Shown piece by piece: positions 9,645 to 18,684 of a stretch of DNA of 64,000 nt (the first letter of the stretch is position 1; each line of letters starts with the position of its first letter). This DNA comes from Rikenellaceae bacterium (GTDB taxonomy: Bacteria > Bacteroidota > Bacteroidia > Bacteroidales > Rikenellaceae). The stretch is from the NCBI GenBank assembly GCA_015060045.1, contig SUZH01000001.1:1-64000 (forward strand). Reading direction: 5' to 3'. Under the pieces are notes generated by a model. It ran no database searches. It worked only from the letters and a program-made list of their open reading frames with translations, and was not told the DNA's origin. Made by a program: the position numbers and the translations under genes.

Positions 9645-9766
9645 TCGGTATTTTCGGGCGCAAAGATAAGAGATAATATAGATAAATAGACTATTTGCGA
9701 AATAAAGAGTTTGCTATCCAATACGGATATGCCAATAAAGGAGATTGCCACCATGCGTAAGATAAG

Positions 9767-9802
9767 AAAAAAGGCAATCGGCAGTATCAACCACCGATTG
9801 TC
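9767..9802 (-). terminator. Terminator of the sigma/anti-sigma unit (copy 2 of the 34-bp repeat)
   Basis: Identical to 8981-9014 over 34 bp (9767-9800) and differing only in the last stem bases. On the minus strand it lies about 75 nt after the stop of the LolA-like gene and ends in a U6 tract. Confidence 0.8.
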
Positions 9803-9876
9803 AATGATGAATTAGAGTGTGTAGGCAGTTAGTTCTATAAGGGGTACAGCTATTGTTACAAAAGGATATGTAGCAC

Positions 9877-10623
9877 CTACTCGGTGGGAGGCACATCGAA
9901 GTCAATCTGATCGACGGTGAGTACCGTAATCTGCTGCCCGTTGTATAGTCCTGAGCACTCGGCACCGAGCAGGCGACCTTCGCTCTTTGAGAAACGAGCA
10001 ACAATCCCGACCTTGTTACCCCTGGTGCTAACCGAGATTATATCGCCCTCCTCGCGGAATTTCAGCAGAATACCCGTTAACAAAGCGTGCTCCTTCAATT
10101 TATCGATCGTAGCGAACGGAGTGAGATCGACACCCTTGTCAGGGCGTTCGAGTACCAATTGCCCGTTTTGGTAGCGTCGATAGCTCTCGCCGTCATAGAG
10201 TTCCATAGAACGAGCCTTGTCCTGCCATTTGATAGCCATCTTGACCTTTGAGCCCTCTTTGCGAATCTCGACGGTGCCCTTAATCGGAGCGCCTTCGAAG
10301 TCAGCAATGTAGAGATCTTGTGAATGTTTACTCTCGTGAACATTTGCGGTGAAATGGACGAGGAAACTGTCGGCCTCGGCAAGGCGCATCATTGCTCGCT
10401 CGACCACCTCGCGGGCGGTGCTGGTCTGCACACTGCTAATGCCGATGATAACTGCCACTGCAACCACAGCGGCAACGGCACTAATGCGTACTGCCTGCCA
10501 GAGGGGGCGTCGGCGCGGTGCGGGGGCTTTGAATTCGAGTGAGGTGGCGGGAGCGAAACGCGGCATGAGAAGATTCACAACGCGATTGTCCGAGAAATTG
10601 TCTAAATTGTTGTTAGTTTTCAT
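9877..10623 (-). CDS. Membrane-anchored LolA-like protein, probable anti-sigma partner
   Basis: A 248-residue protein: about 43 N-terminal residues rich in R and P (APAPRRRPLW), one membrane segment (about 44-65, ISAVAAVVAVAVIIGISSV), and an extracytoplasmic domain of about 180 residues. The outer domain (FLVHFTANV, GTVEIRKEGSKVKMAI, ELYDGESYRRYQNGQLVLE, GRLLGAECSGLYNGQQITVLTVDQIDFDVPP) has the repeated beta-strand pattern of LolA/LolB-like lipid-binding half-barrels. It follows the ECF sigma gene by 24 nt. By position and topology it is probably the anti-sigma factor, with the short N-terminus facing the cytoplasm. It lacks a recognisable zinc-binding anti-sigma motif and the FecR domain usual in Bacteroidetes, so the role is inference. 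Confidence 0.65.
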   Translation of the reverse strand: MKTNNNLDNFSDNRVVNLLMPRFAPATSLEFKAPAPRRRPLWQAVRISAVAAVVAVAVIIGISSVQTSTAREVVERAMMRLAEADSFLVHFTANVHESKHSQDLYIADFEGAPIKGTVEIRKEGSKVKMAIKWQDKARSMELYDGESYRRYQNGQLVLERPDKGVDLTPFATIDKLKEHALLTGILLKFREEGDIISVSTRGNKVGIVARFSKSEGRLLGAECSGLYNGQQITVLTVDQIDFDVPPTE

Positions 10624-10647
10624 AATGTAGGTCTTTTTTACAGTGAG

Positions 10648-11160
10648 TTAAATCAGCCCGCGCTTTTCGAGGGCTTCGCGCAACTTGTCAATGCCATAGC
10701 GAAAACGCGATTTGGCCGTTGTGAGAGGAATGTTGCAAATCGAGGCAATCTCGTCAAATTGACGATCGCCATAGATTCGCAATCGGATCACTTCGCTCTG
10801 CTCATCAGGTAGGAGCGCCATCAGTCGTTCGATCAATCGAAACTCATGTTCGAAATCTTGCGGAGCGAGGTCGTCGCTACTCAGTGTATCGAGCGTTTCG
10901 GTGGTCGCAAACTGTCGTCGAGAGCGTAAAACTGAGGTGCAACTATTTGTCAATGAACGATAAACATAACCTTTTAGGTCTTCAATCTCGGCAAGCCGCG
11001 CGCCTTGTTTCGAGAGCCGCAGGTAGAGGTCTTGCACCACATCGTCAGCTTCGGTGGCAGACCCCAATCGATAGCAGGCGTATCGAAACAGATGGTCGCG
11101 CTCGGACTGCATCAGTTCAGCGAGGCGGGTGAGTTGTTTGTTTTCGGTTGTTAGTTTCAT
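10648..11160 (-). CDS. ECF (sigma-70 family) RNA polymerase sigma factor
   Basis: A 170-residue extracytoplasmic-function sigma factor. Region 2 is LFRYACYRLGSATEADDVVQDLYLRLSKQ (about 24-52) with the DDVVQD core. Region 4 is LLPDEQSEVIRLRIYGDRQFDEIASICNI followed by PLTTAKSRFRYGIDKLREAL, a helix-turn-helix for -35 recognition. No extra C-terminal domain. It is probably bicistronic with the downstream LolA-like membrane protein. It lies just after the SusC/SusD locus on the same strand, but a strong terminator separates them and the SusC protein has no N-terminal signalling extension, so it is probably not a FecI/FecR-type Sus regulator. Confidence 0.93.
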   Translation of the reverse strand: MKLTTENKQLTRLAELMQSERDHLFRYACYRLGSATEADDVVQDLYLRLSKQGARLAEIEDLKGYVYRSLTNSCTSVLRSRRQFATTETLDTLSSDDLAPQDFEHEFRLIERLMALLPDEQSEVIRLRIYGDRQFDEIASICNIPLTTAKSRFRYGIDKLREALEKRGLI

Positions 11161-11253
11161 AATTTGTTTTCGTTTGTTGGAAACGCGCTTCCGAATATAT
11201 AACGCTCAAAGTTCGGAAAAGACTTAATGTACTCGCAAAAACATTAAAAAAGA

Positions 11254-11396
11254 TTAATATATCAAAGGTGTAACCTAAAAAAGTTTCAACTGACTCAAAT
11301 CGCCATCAAAGCTTTGTAAATCGGAATACTAAACCCAACGGACAAATAGGAATTATGGGGGAATCCCTGGGCACATAGAGCATACTAATCAAAAAA
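11254..11396. repeat. Degenerate intergenic repeat, copy 2 (copy 1 at about 8845-8985)
   Basis: About 140 bp upstream of the ECF sigma gene align end to end with the stretch upstream of pckA. Shared blocks include TATCAAAG followed by TAACCTAAAA, AACGGA.AAAT.GGAATTAT and a closing CATA/CATG..TA.TA.T before an A-run and a terminator hairpin. I estimate about 65-70 percent identity by eye. No terminal inverted repeats and no open frame. The function is unknown. Confidence 0.55.
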
Positions 11397-11427
11397 AAGA
11401 GCGACCCGTTGGGGACGCCCTTTTTTC
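11391..11427. terminator. SusD terminator
   Basis: GCG-A-CCC (11401-11407) pairs with GGG-A-CGC (11412-11418) around GTTG, with one A-A mismatch. A-run before and T-run after make it bidirectional. It lies just after the SusD stop at 11444 on the minus strand. Confidence 0.8.
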
Positions 11428-11443
11428 TGTTTGGCAGGAGTGA

Positions 11444-13156
11444 TTAGTTCCAGCTATACTTCAGCGGAGCCGATACGTTATCGGGGTTCTGCTCCAGCAA
11501 CGAGTTCGAGCTGATGTCGCTCGACGGAATCTTCCACAACCAGCTCTTGGTCGGCTTGTGGGTCATCGGGTAGCAGCAGAAGACCTTCAGACGCGAGTTA
11601 GCCGTACCCGGCTGCATCTCGATGTTAGCCTTGTAGATGCTGTAGTTGCGGTAAGCAGCCTCCTCGGCGCGATCGCCAAGCACACCCTTACGCAGCTGAT
11701 CGTAGTAAGCCTTGCACTCGCCTACGAACTCCCACGAACGCTCCTGGAGAATAGCCTCATCCATCGACTTCTGATCCATAGCCGAGAGAGCCGTCAGACC
11801 GGCACGCGTGTGTACGGCATTCAGCTCCTCCAGACCATCACCGGCCTTCAGCAGGTTGGCAGCCTCAGCATAGTTCAGCAGCACCTCCGAGTAGCGCAGC
11901 ATCGGGTAGTTGGGGGCAGGCAGCGAGTTGTAGAGTGCTACGTCAGCCCACGGGTCGAAGTACTTCAGGTTGAAGAGCGTCGAGCAAGCGTAACCACGGC
12001 CCTCGATATCCATCGGAGCACCATTGTCAACGCGCTTCCAGTACTCGCCACCAACAGCACCATCCTCGTCAAAGTCGAATACCCACTCAACATCCTTCTT
12101 GTCGGTGAACTTCGTCAGGAAGGTCTTCAGACGGGCATCATTCTTGTCGTAGGTGTTGTAGTGATCCGTCGATACGCCATAACGGCAGTAGTAAGCACCG
12201 GCTACGATGTTGCCATCCTTCTTCATACCGCCATAGGGGCCGAAGTCGATAGCCATACCCGAGTTACCACCATCGCCGTTGAAGAACTGGAGCTCGAAGA
12301 CCGACTCCTTGTTGTTCTTGGCGTTCTGGTTGAACCAGTACCAGTTGTCGTTGTAGTCCGGCATCAGGCCGTAAACGCCCTGCTTGATCACCATCTCGCT
12401 GTAATCCTTGCTGAGCTGGAGCTCCGTCTTGTTGGCACCGAAGTTATCCTCGCTGCTGATCGTAGCCTTGTAGAGGTAAGCCTCGCCGAGCAGTGCGTAG
12501 CAAGCACCCGACGATACGCGCCATACATCATAACCGGCCGTGCCGCGTACGGGCAGCATAGCAGCTGCATCCTTCAGATCCTGGAAGATCTGATCCCATA
12601 CAACCGAAGCCTCCTCGCGAGGAACCTTCAGACCCTCCAGACCGTTCGTGTAGGTCAGCGGCATCGGGCAACCACCATAGATACGTACGAGGTGGTAGTA
12701 TACGTAAGCGCGCAGGAAGAGAGCCTGGCCCTTTACGTAATCCTTCTTCTTCTCATCCATGTCGATGGCATCAACGCGACCCAACACGATGTTGGCGTTG
12801 TTGATAGCAGCGTAACCCTTGTTCCAAAGGTCCGAGAAGGTGTTGTTGACATTCTCCATATCCGACCACGTGTTACGGTAGTGGTTCTGGGTCTCCTTAC
12901 GGTAGTTGGCCTCACCCTGATCGGTCAGGATCTCCAGCGGAGCCACGTAGTTACGCGAGCTGGTAGCCATGTTACGGAACGTTCTGTAGGCGTTATTCAG
13001 GGCAGCATTGATATCGCCCTCCGTCTTATAGAACATATCCGGATCGATGAACGTATAGGGGGTCTCGTCCAGATTCGTACAACCGGTGTAGACCAACGCC
13101 ATCGTCACCACTGCCACATAGGCAGCAAACTTCTTGATTGCGGTTATCATTTTCAT
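11444..13156 (-). CDS. SusD/RagB-family surface glycan-binding lipoprotein
   Basis: A 570-residue SusD-like protein. The signal ends in a lipobox VYTGC (C26), so the protein is lipid-anchored and predicted on the outer-membrane surface as the lid of its SusC transporter. The family pattern is present: N-terminal LDETPYTFIDPDMFYKTEGDINAALNNAYRTF, YVKGQALFLRAYVYYHLVRIYGGCP (tetratricopeptide region) and the C-terminal LQERSWEFVGECKAYYDQLRKG. It follows susC by 20 nt. The glycan cannot be read from sequence; the neighbouring GH105 and BNR_4 genes point to an uronic-acid-containing glycan. Confidence 0.95.
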   Translation of the reverse strand: MKMITAIKKFAAYVAVVTMALVYTGCTNLDETPYTFIDPDMFYKTEGDINAALNNAYRTFRNMATSSRNYVAPLEILTDQGEANYRKETQNHYRNTWSDMENVNNTFSDLWNKGYAAINNANIVLGRVDAIDMDEKKKDYVKGQALFLRAYVYYHLVRIYGGCPMPLTYTNGLEGLKVPREEASVVWDQIFQDLKDAAAMLPVRGTAGYDVWRVSSGACYALLGEAYLYKATISSEDNFGANKTELQLSKDYSEMVIKQGVYGLMPDYNDNWYWFNQNAKNNKESVFELQFFNGDGGNSGMAIDFGPYGGMKKDGNIVAGAYYCRYGVSTDHYNTYDKNDARLKTFLTKFTDKKDVEWVFDFDEDGAVGGEYWKRVDNGAPMDIEGRGYACSTLFNLKYFDPWADVALYNSLPAPNYPMLRYSEVLLNYAEAANLLKAGDGLEELNAVHTRAGLTALSAMDQKSMDEAILQERSWEFVGECKAYYDQLRKGVLGDRAEEAAYRNYSIYKANIEMQPGTANSRLKVFCCYPMTHKPTKSWLWKIPSSDISSNSLLEQNPDNVSAPLKYSWN

Positions 13157-13176
13157 AACTTTGATTGCTTTAAGAA

Positions 13177-16100
13177 TTAGAACTTGGCGCCAACACCGAA
13201 CATAACGATCTTCGCGAACGGATTGCTAACATCACCGTTCTCGGGGTTATAACCATTCGTGGTCGAAGCCGTGAAGAAATTCTGCAGGTTTACCGAGAAG
13301 GTGAGCTTCTTCACCGACTTAACCTTGAGCAGCGACGTGAAGTCGTAGCTGAGCTGAATGTTCTTCAGGATAAAGTAGTGCCAGTTGGCATTGGTACGGT
13401 CGCTAAGCAGACCGTTGAAACCGGCACGCGGCAGGTTACCGTTGGGATTCTCGGGGCTCCACTTCTCAGCGAAAGCGTCCTTGCTGATCCAACCCGTCAG
13501 ACCACCTACCGAGTTCTCGCCGTGCATCAGGTAGTTACCGTTGTCGGCCTGACCTGCCGAGTTCTGAGCGAAGCCCAGACCTGCGCGGTGGTTAGCCTCA
13601 CCACCGGCTACCGAAGCGTAGTCCCAAGCGCCCTGACCATATACATTGAGCTTGAGGCCCTTCCACTGTACACCGAGGTTGAAACCGTAGAAGTACTTGG
13701 GCTCGGTCGAACCGAAGCAGATGTAGTCGGCCGTGCTCAACGTGCCGTCACCGTTCTGATCCCAGAACATCTCGTCACCGAGCTGTGCACCGGCAGCATA
13801 AGCGGGCAGTGCCTCCTTGTAAGCGGCCAGCTGCTCCTGGGTCTTGATGATACCCATCGACTTGTAACCCCAAACCGAGTTTACGGGGTAACCCTCCTTC
13901 AGATAGCTACCGATACCGCTGTTCTTACCGCTGTTGAGCTCCTTATCCTCATGGTCATTGAGCTCCGTGATCTCGTTCTGGCTGTAGGTGAAGTTCACCG
14001 AAGCGTCGATCGTCCAGTCGCGGTTCTTGTAGATGTCACCACCTACGGTCAACTCGATACCGGTGTTCTTTACGCTACCTACGTTGCTCATTACCGACTT
14101 GTAGCCCGAGCTGGTCGGGATCGGCGTATCGTAAAGTAGGTCGTTCGTGTCACGGTTGTAGTAGTCGAACGTTACGTTCAGACGGTGCCACAACGAGAGG
14201 TCGAAACCGAGGTCGATCTGCGAGGTCTTCTCCCACTTCAGGTCGGCGTTACCTACCGTCTCACCATAACCGGGCAGCATAATCTGACCATCCGAGTAAC
14301 CATTACCTACAGCCGTCGACAGGCGAGCCAGCGAGTTATAGTTACCAATCTCCTGGTTACCCGTAACACCCCACGAAGCGCGAATCTTCAAGTCGGTTAC
14401 TACGTCGTTGTCCTTCAGGAACTCCTCCTGCGTAGCACGCCAAGCGACACCAACCGACGGGAAGAGACCCCACTTGTTGTTGGCACCGAAGCGCGACGAA
14501 CCATCGTAACGAGCCGTAGCCGTCAAGAGGTACTTATCGGCGAAAGCATAGGTCAGACGGCCCGTGAACGAGATGATCGTGTTGCTGTAGATGTTGCTAC
14601 CCCAACCCGAGAGCTCCTTACCGCCGATGTTCCAAGCACCCAGCAGGTCGTTATCGAAAGCGCTCGACGATGCGCTCATGCCCTCGTACTTGAACTTCTG
14701 ATACGAATAAACAGCCGTAGCCGAGAAACGGTGGTCACCCCACTGATTCTTATAGGTCAGAATGTTATCCATCAGCTTGCTCTGGTTCTTGCCCCACGAG
14801 TGGCTACCCGAACCGGTACCGGTACCCTGTACGATAGCGGCAGCCGTCTTCGACGAGTTGTATTTGTAACCGCGAGCCGTCTTCGTGTCGTAACCGATGC
14901 TGATCTTATAGGTCAGGTTCTTGTGGAGCTTGGCCTCAGCAAAGAAGTTACCGATGAAACGCGTGTTGTCTACGTAGTTCGTCTGAGCGGCAATGTCGGC
15001 TACGGGGTTGAAGTTCGTAGCACCTACGATCACGTTGTAGCTGCCGTCCTCGTTGTAAACGGGCTCCAGCGGCGATGCCGAACGGAAGATCTCGCTCGTA
15101 GCGTTGTTGAAGATGTTCTGACGCGAAGTCGTGAACTGAATGCTCGAACCAACCGTCAGCCAGTTGTTGAACTCGTGCTGGAGGTTGTTGTGTACCGAGA
15201 ACTTCTCAAAGCCCTGGGCTGCAATCAGACCATCCTGGTTGTAGTAACCACCCGAGAGCATGTAGCTCGTACCGTTGCTCTGGCCATCGAACGTAACGTT
15301 GTAGTCCTGCGTCAGGGCAGCACGCTCGATGATCTCCTCCTGCCAGTTGGTGTAAACGCCGTTGGCGGGAACCTTGCCACCGTGCAGCGCCAGCCACTGG
15401 TCACCCGAGATCAGGTCAACCAGACGCGAACGCATCTGAACACCGGCGTTGATGTTTACCGAGAGGTTCTTCGTACCCTTCGAGCCCTTCTTCGTGGTAA
15501 TCATCACAACACCGTTAGCACCGCGCGAACCGTAGATAGCCGTCGACGAGGCATCCTTCAGGATCTCCATCGACTCGATGTCGGCGGGGTTGATGTCGTT
15601 CAGGTCTCCATCCATCAAGGGGAAACCGTCTACTACGTAGAGCGGCTCGTTGCTGGCGTTGATCGAACCCGTACCGCGGATACGCATAGCGGGAGCAGCA
15701 CCCGGCTGGTTGTTCGAGAAGACAGCCACACCCGACGACTTACCCTGCAGCGAAGCCAGCGGGTTCGAGCCGATCGTGGTCGTGATGGCCTCGCTCTTGA
15801 TCTGCGTGGTCGAACCGGTCAAGTCGCTCTTGCGCATCGTACCGTAACCAACAACTACGACCTCATCGAGCACCTCGTTGTCCTCAACGAGAACCACCTT
15901 CATAAAGGTGTTCGTAGCGGCCAGCGTCTGCGGCTGATAGCCCACATACGAAATCACGATGTTCGACTTGGCGGGAGCCTCCAGCGAGAAGTTACCATCC
16001 AAATCGGTCGTCGTACCGGTCGTCGTACCCTCTACGACAACGCTAGCACCGATAATGGCCTCACCCGACGATGAAGCAACATTACCTTTAACTACCTGCT

Positions 16101-16194
16101 GTGCATAAACACCGTTCACGCACAACAAAGCAGCGATGACAAGTACCACCTGCATCAGGCGAAACTTCTCAATCACATTTGTAAAAATTTTCAT
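13177..16194 (-). CDS. SusC/RagA-family TonB-dependent outer-membrane transporter
   Basis: A 1005-residue SusC homologue. After a signal peptide (cleavage near VYAQ) come a carboxypeptidase-D-like domain (VKGNVASSSGEAIIGASVVVEGTTTGTTTDLDG), the TonB box region (DEVVVVGYGT), the plug (SLQGKSSGVAVFSNNQPGAAPAMRIRG, then EILKDASSTAIYGSRGANGVVMITTKKG) and the 22-strand barrel ending in GVGAKF. There is no extra N-terminal signalling domain. It has its own perfect promoter and is followed 20 nt later by susD. Together they import glycan fragments into the periplasm. Confidence 0.96.
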   Translation of the reverse strand: MKIFTNVIEKFRLMQVVLVIAALLCVNGVYAQQVVKGNVASSSGEAIIGASVVVEGTTTGTTTDLDGNFSLEAPAKSNIVISYVGYQPQTLAATNTFMKVVLVEDNEVLDEVVVVGYGTMRKSDLTGSTTQIKSEAITTTIGSNPLASLQGKSSGVAVFSNNQPGAAPAMRIRGTGSINASNEPLYVVDGFPLMDGDLNDINPADIESMEILKDASSTAIYGSRGANGVVMITTKKGSKGTKNLSVNINAGVQMRSRLVDLISGDQWLALHGGKVPANGVYTNWQEEIIERAALTQDYNVTFDGQSNGTSYMLSGGYYNQDGLIAAQGFEKFSVHNNLQHEFNNWLTVGSSIQFTTSRQNIFNNATSEIFRSASPLEPVYNEDGSYNVIVGATNFNPVADIAAQTNYVDNTRFIGNFFAEAKLHKNLTYKISIGYDTKTARGYKYNSSKTAAAIVQGTGTGSGSHSWGKNQSKLMDNILTYKNQWGDHRFSATAVYSYQKFKYEGMSASSSAFDNDLLGAWNIGGKELSGWGSNIYSNTIISFTGRLTYAFADKYLLTATARYDGSSRFGANNKWGLFPSVGVAWRATQEEFLKDNDVVTDLKIRASWGVTGNQEIGNYNSLARLSTAVGNGYSDGQIMLPGYGETVGNADLKWEKTSQIDLGFDLSLWHRLNVTFDYYNRDTNDLLYDTPIPTSSGYKSVMSNVGSVKNTGIELTVGGDIYKNRDWTIDASVNFTYSQNEITELNDHEDKELNSGKNSGIGSYLKEGYPVNSVWGYKSMGIIKTQEQLAAYKEALPAYAAGAQLGDEMFWDQNGDGTLSTADYICFGSTEPKYFYGFNLGVQWKGLKLNVYGQGAWDYASVAGGEANHRAGLGFAQNSAGQADNGNYLMHGENSVGGLTGWISKDAFAEKWSPENPNGNLPRAGFNGLLSDRTNANWHYFILKNIQLSYDFTSLLKVKSVKKLTFSVNLQNFFTASTTNGYNPENGDVSNPFAKIVMFGVGAKF

Positions 16195-16257
16195 AAATAG
16201 ATTGGGTTTTGGTTAAAAAATAAGTGGTTTTATTATTTCTGTGCCTAAAATGGGCCG

Positions 16258-16289
16258 CAAATTTAAGAAATGTTTCCTATGCAACCAAA
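16258..16289 (-). promoter_or_regulatory. susC promoter
   Basis: Minus-strand -33 TTTG (16286-16289), 20-nt spacer, -7 TAAATTTG (16258-16265). It lies between the stop of the GH105-DUF2264 gene (16356) and the susC ATG (16194), so the SusC/D pair can be transcribed separately from the two enzyme genes upstream. Confidence 0.8.
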
Positions 16290-16355
16290 TATTGATTCTT
16301 AATATTTGTGCATTTCTCTGTGGCAATAGGACAATTAGGTGAAAGTGCGCCTTAT

Positions 16356-18674
16356 TTAGTACAAATCCTGCGTGCGGATCTCCTCTTTCCAGTGGTGGTC
16401 TTTTGGGAAGGGTTTGCCACCCCAGGCCTTTTGGTTTGTCCAGGGGAGGGCAGCATCGCTCCAGAAGGGATGTGTCGCGGGGAGACCCAGCGGCAGGAAG
16501 GCGAGCGAGGTGAGGTAGAGACTGCCGTTGTTGGTGTACCAGTCGGCGATGTTGGGTTGGCGACCCGCGAAGCCGATCGTGAGAAAGCCTCCCTCGTTGA
16601 AATTCTCGCGGCCTTCAAACATGCGATGCATCACCGCCGTCAGTGCAGCGCGCACCTGACCGTTGGTAAGTCCGGCGGGCAACTGCTCGTACCAGGCCAT
16701 CAAGGCCAGCGGTTGCATGGCCGCCATGCGGTAAGGGATCGAGCGCCCGAAAACGGGGAAGGTTCCCTCGGGTGAGATCAAACGTTCCAATACGAGGCTG
16801 AATTTCTGCGCACGGCGCAAGGCGCGGCGGTAGTAATCTCCGTAGTGAATGCGGGTGCGTGTCTTGGCATCCTTCATCGCCTGGAGCGTCTCCAAATACA
16901 TCGGGTGGAAGACGTAGCTGCTGTAATAGTCAAAGGCAAACGACGGTCCGTCGGCGTACCACCCATCTCCCGTGTACCACTCCTCGACCTTGCGAATGGC
17001 CGAATTTACGCGGTAGGTGTCATACGGAGCACCCGCTTTGGCCAAGAAAGCCTCGATCGTCGAGGAGAAGAGCAGCCAATTCGTATAGGGCGGATCAATC
17101 GCACGCAGGCGGGTAAAGCAGGTGATATAACGCTCCTTGGTCTTCGCGTCCAGCGGCACCCAGAGTCGGTCGTAGGCGCGCAGGAAACTCTCGGCCACAT
17201 AGGCGGCATCGACCAGCGCCTGCCCCTCGCCCTCCCACAGCAGGTAGTCGGGGCTGGCGGGATCAACGGCATTGGCGTAGCTCTTCAGGGCCCAGGCGCG
17301 GAGTCGTTGGCGCTGTTTGCCCTCCTCCGTTTCGTCATCGGGGAGCGCAAGCCAAGGGGCGACGCCCGCCATCAGGCGACCGAAGGCCTCCATGTAGATC
17401 ACCTTCGCATTGCGCCCGTCCCACGTGGGGCTGACCTCCGTCTGCATCGTGGCCTGGAGCTTTCCTTCGGCCATGTTACGCAATATGGGCTCGGCCATCT
17501 GGTAGAGCAGTTTGCACCAATAGGCGCGATCCGATTGTTGCGGTGCTTCAAGGTAGCGCACATACTCGCAGGCGGCCAGCAGGAAGGCTCCCACGCCGAA
17601 AGGCGCCGTGGAGTTCTCATCCACGATCTGCCCCGGGATCGCCTTCTCACCAATCGGCTGCACATACCCCACGCGGCCATCCTTTTGCAAGGCGGTTTTC
17701 GAGAGGTAGTCCCATGCTTTGCGAATCACGGGGAGGTAGGTCGCCTCGTCCAGGTAGCCGTTATTTACACCCCACAGCAGTCCATAGGTAAAGAAGGCCG
17801 TGCCGCTCGTCTCGGGACCCGGGGCGTGTTCGGGATCCATCATGCTACGTGTCCAATACCCCTCGGGTTGTTGTGTGGCAGCCACCGCCTCGGCCATGCG
17901 CACGAACTTATCGACAAAGAACTGCCGATGTGCGTACTCCGTGGGCAGATCTTTCAGCACCTTGGCCAGGCCGGCCAGCACCCACCCGTCGCCACGTGCC
18001 CAGAAATCCTTCTTCCCGTTGGCGCTTTTATGCTTCGGGTAGACGTATTTCGCATCGCGGTAGTAGAGACCCGTCTCCTCGTCCAGCATGATGCTGTCCG
18101 AGTAGCAGATATACGCATACAATTTCTCCAGGTAACGCGGATTTCCCGTCACGCGGTAGAGCTTCGTCATGACGGGCATCACCATGTAGAGACCGTCGGC
18201 CCACCACCAATAGTCGTTGGTCGGGGTACTCATCTGATACTCCATCACCTCGCGCGCGCGAGCAATTTTATAATTGTCGGGCTGCAGGTTGTAGAGATCG
18301 ACGTAGGTCTGAAAGCAGATTTGGTAGTCACCGAAGAGGACAAACTCATCCCCCTCGCCGTAGGTTTCGTAGCGCCACTTACTTTTGTCGTTGCACTTCG
18401 CGCCACGCCACTCGTTGTGCTCGGCCCACGCCTCCGAGTAGGCGCGATAGCGCTCGTTGCCGCTTAGGAAGTAGGCCTCCATGTTGCCCGTGTGGTAGGC
18501 GGCCTGGTCCCAGAACGACCACACCTCGGGCGAATGGGTCGTTTGCCAATAGCTGTTGACGCGGTCAATGATCTTACGTACCGCTTGTGCCTCGGTCGGT
18601 TTGGCGGCAAGGGCGATTGAGGTGATGCCGAGCATCACGACGCAACAGATCGCTTGTTTGATGATATTTTTCAT
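16356..18674 (-). CDS. GH105 unsaturated uronyl hydrolase fused to DUF2264
   Basis: A 772-residue exported protein with two catalytic-type modules. After a signal peptide (ITSIALAA) residues about 28-385 resemble GH105/GH88 (alpha/alpha)6 barrels: SYWQTTHSPEVWSFWDQAAYHTGNMEAY, then YWWWADGLYMVMPVMTKLY with the expected catalytic D160, and WARGDGWVLAGLAKVLKDLP. From about 385 to the end it resembles DUF2264 (TWDGRNAKVIYMEAFGRLMAGVAPWL, LWEGEGQALVDAAYVAESFLRA, YTGDGWYADGPSFAFDYYSSYV, IPYRMAAMQPLALMAW). GH105 enzymes remove the 4,5-unsaturated uronic acid left by polysaccharide lyases; DUF2264 has no settled function known to me. Begins 10 nt after the BNR_4 gene stop. Confidence 0.85.
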   Translation of the reverse strand: MKNIIKQAICCVVMLGITSIALAAKPTEAQAVRKIIDRVNSYWQTTHSPEVWSFWDQAAYHTGNMEAYFLSGNERYRAYSEAWAEHNEWRGAKCNDKSKWRYETYGEGDEFVLFGDYQICFQTYVDLYNLQPDNYKIARAREVMEYQMSTPTNDYWWWADGLYMVMPVMTKLYRVTGNPRYLEKLYAYICYSDSIMLDEETGLYYRDAKYVYPKHKSANGKKDFWARGDGWVLAGLAKVLKDLPTEYAHRQFFVDKFVRMAEAVAATQQPEGYWTRSMMDPEHAPGPETSGTAFFTYGLLWGVNNGYLDEATYLPVIRKAWDYLSKTALQKDGRVGYVQPIGEKAIPGQIVDENSTAPFGVGAFLLAACEYVRYLEAPQQSDRAYWCKLLYQMAEPILRNMAEGKLQATMQTEVSPTWDGRNAKVIYMEAFGRLMAGVAPWLALPDDETEEGKQRQRLRAWALKSYANAVDPASPDYLLWEGEGQALVDAAYVAESFLRAYDRLWVPLDAKTKERYITCFTRLRAIDPPYTNWLLFSSTIEAFLAKAGAPYDTYRVNSAIRKVEEWYTGDGWYADGPSFAFDYYSSYVFHPMYLETLQAMKDAKTRTRIHYGDYYRRALRRAQKFSLVLERLISPEGTFPVFGRSIPYRMAAMQPLALMAWYEQLPAGLTNGQVRAALTAVMHRMFEGRENFNEGGFLTIGFAGRQPNIADWYTNNGSLYLTSLAFLPLGLPATHPFWSDAALPWTNQKAWGGKPFPKDHHWKEEIRTQDLY

Positions 18675-18684
18675 GGCTCAAAAA

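Noticed and set aside
9661..9770. A third copy of the 140-bp intergenic element
   Set aside because: Only a few short blocks (CAAAGATA, ACGGATA) match, at different spacing, and the first is explained by a promoter box; not strong enough to call.
11444..16194. FecI/FecR-type control of SusC1 by the nearby ECF sigma factor
   Set aside because: SusC1 lacks the N-terminal signalling domain, the putative anti-sigma protein lacks a FecR domain, and a terminator separates the units.
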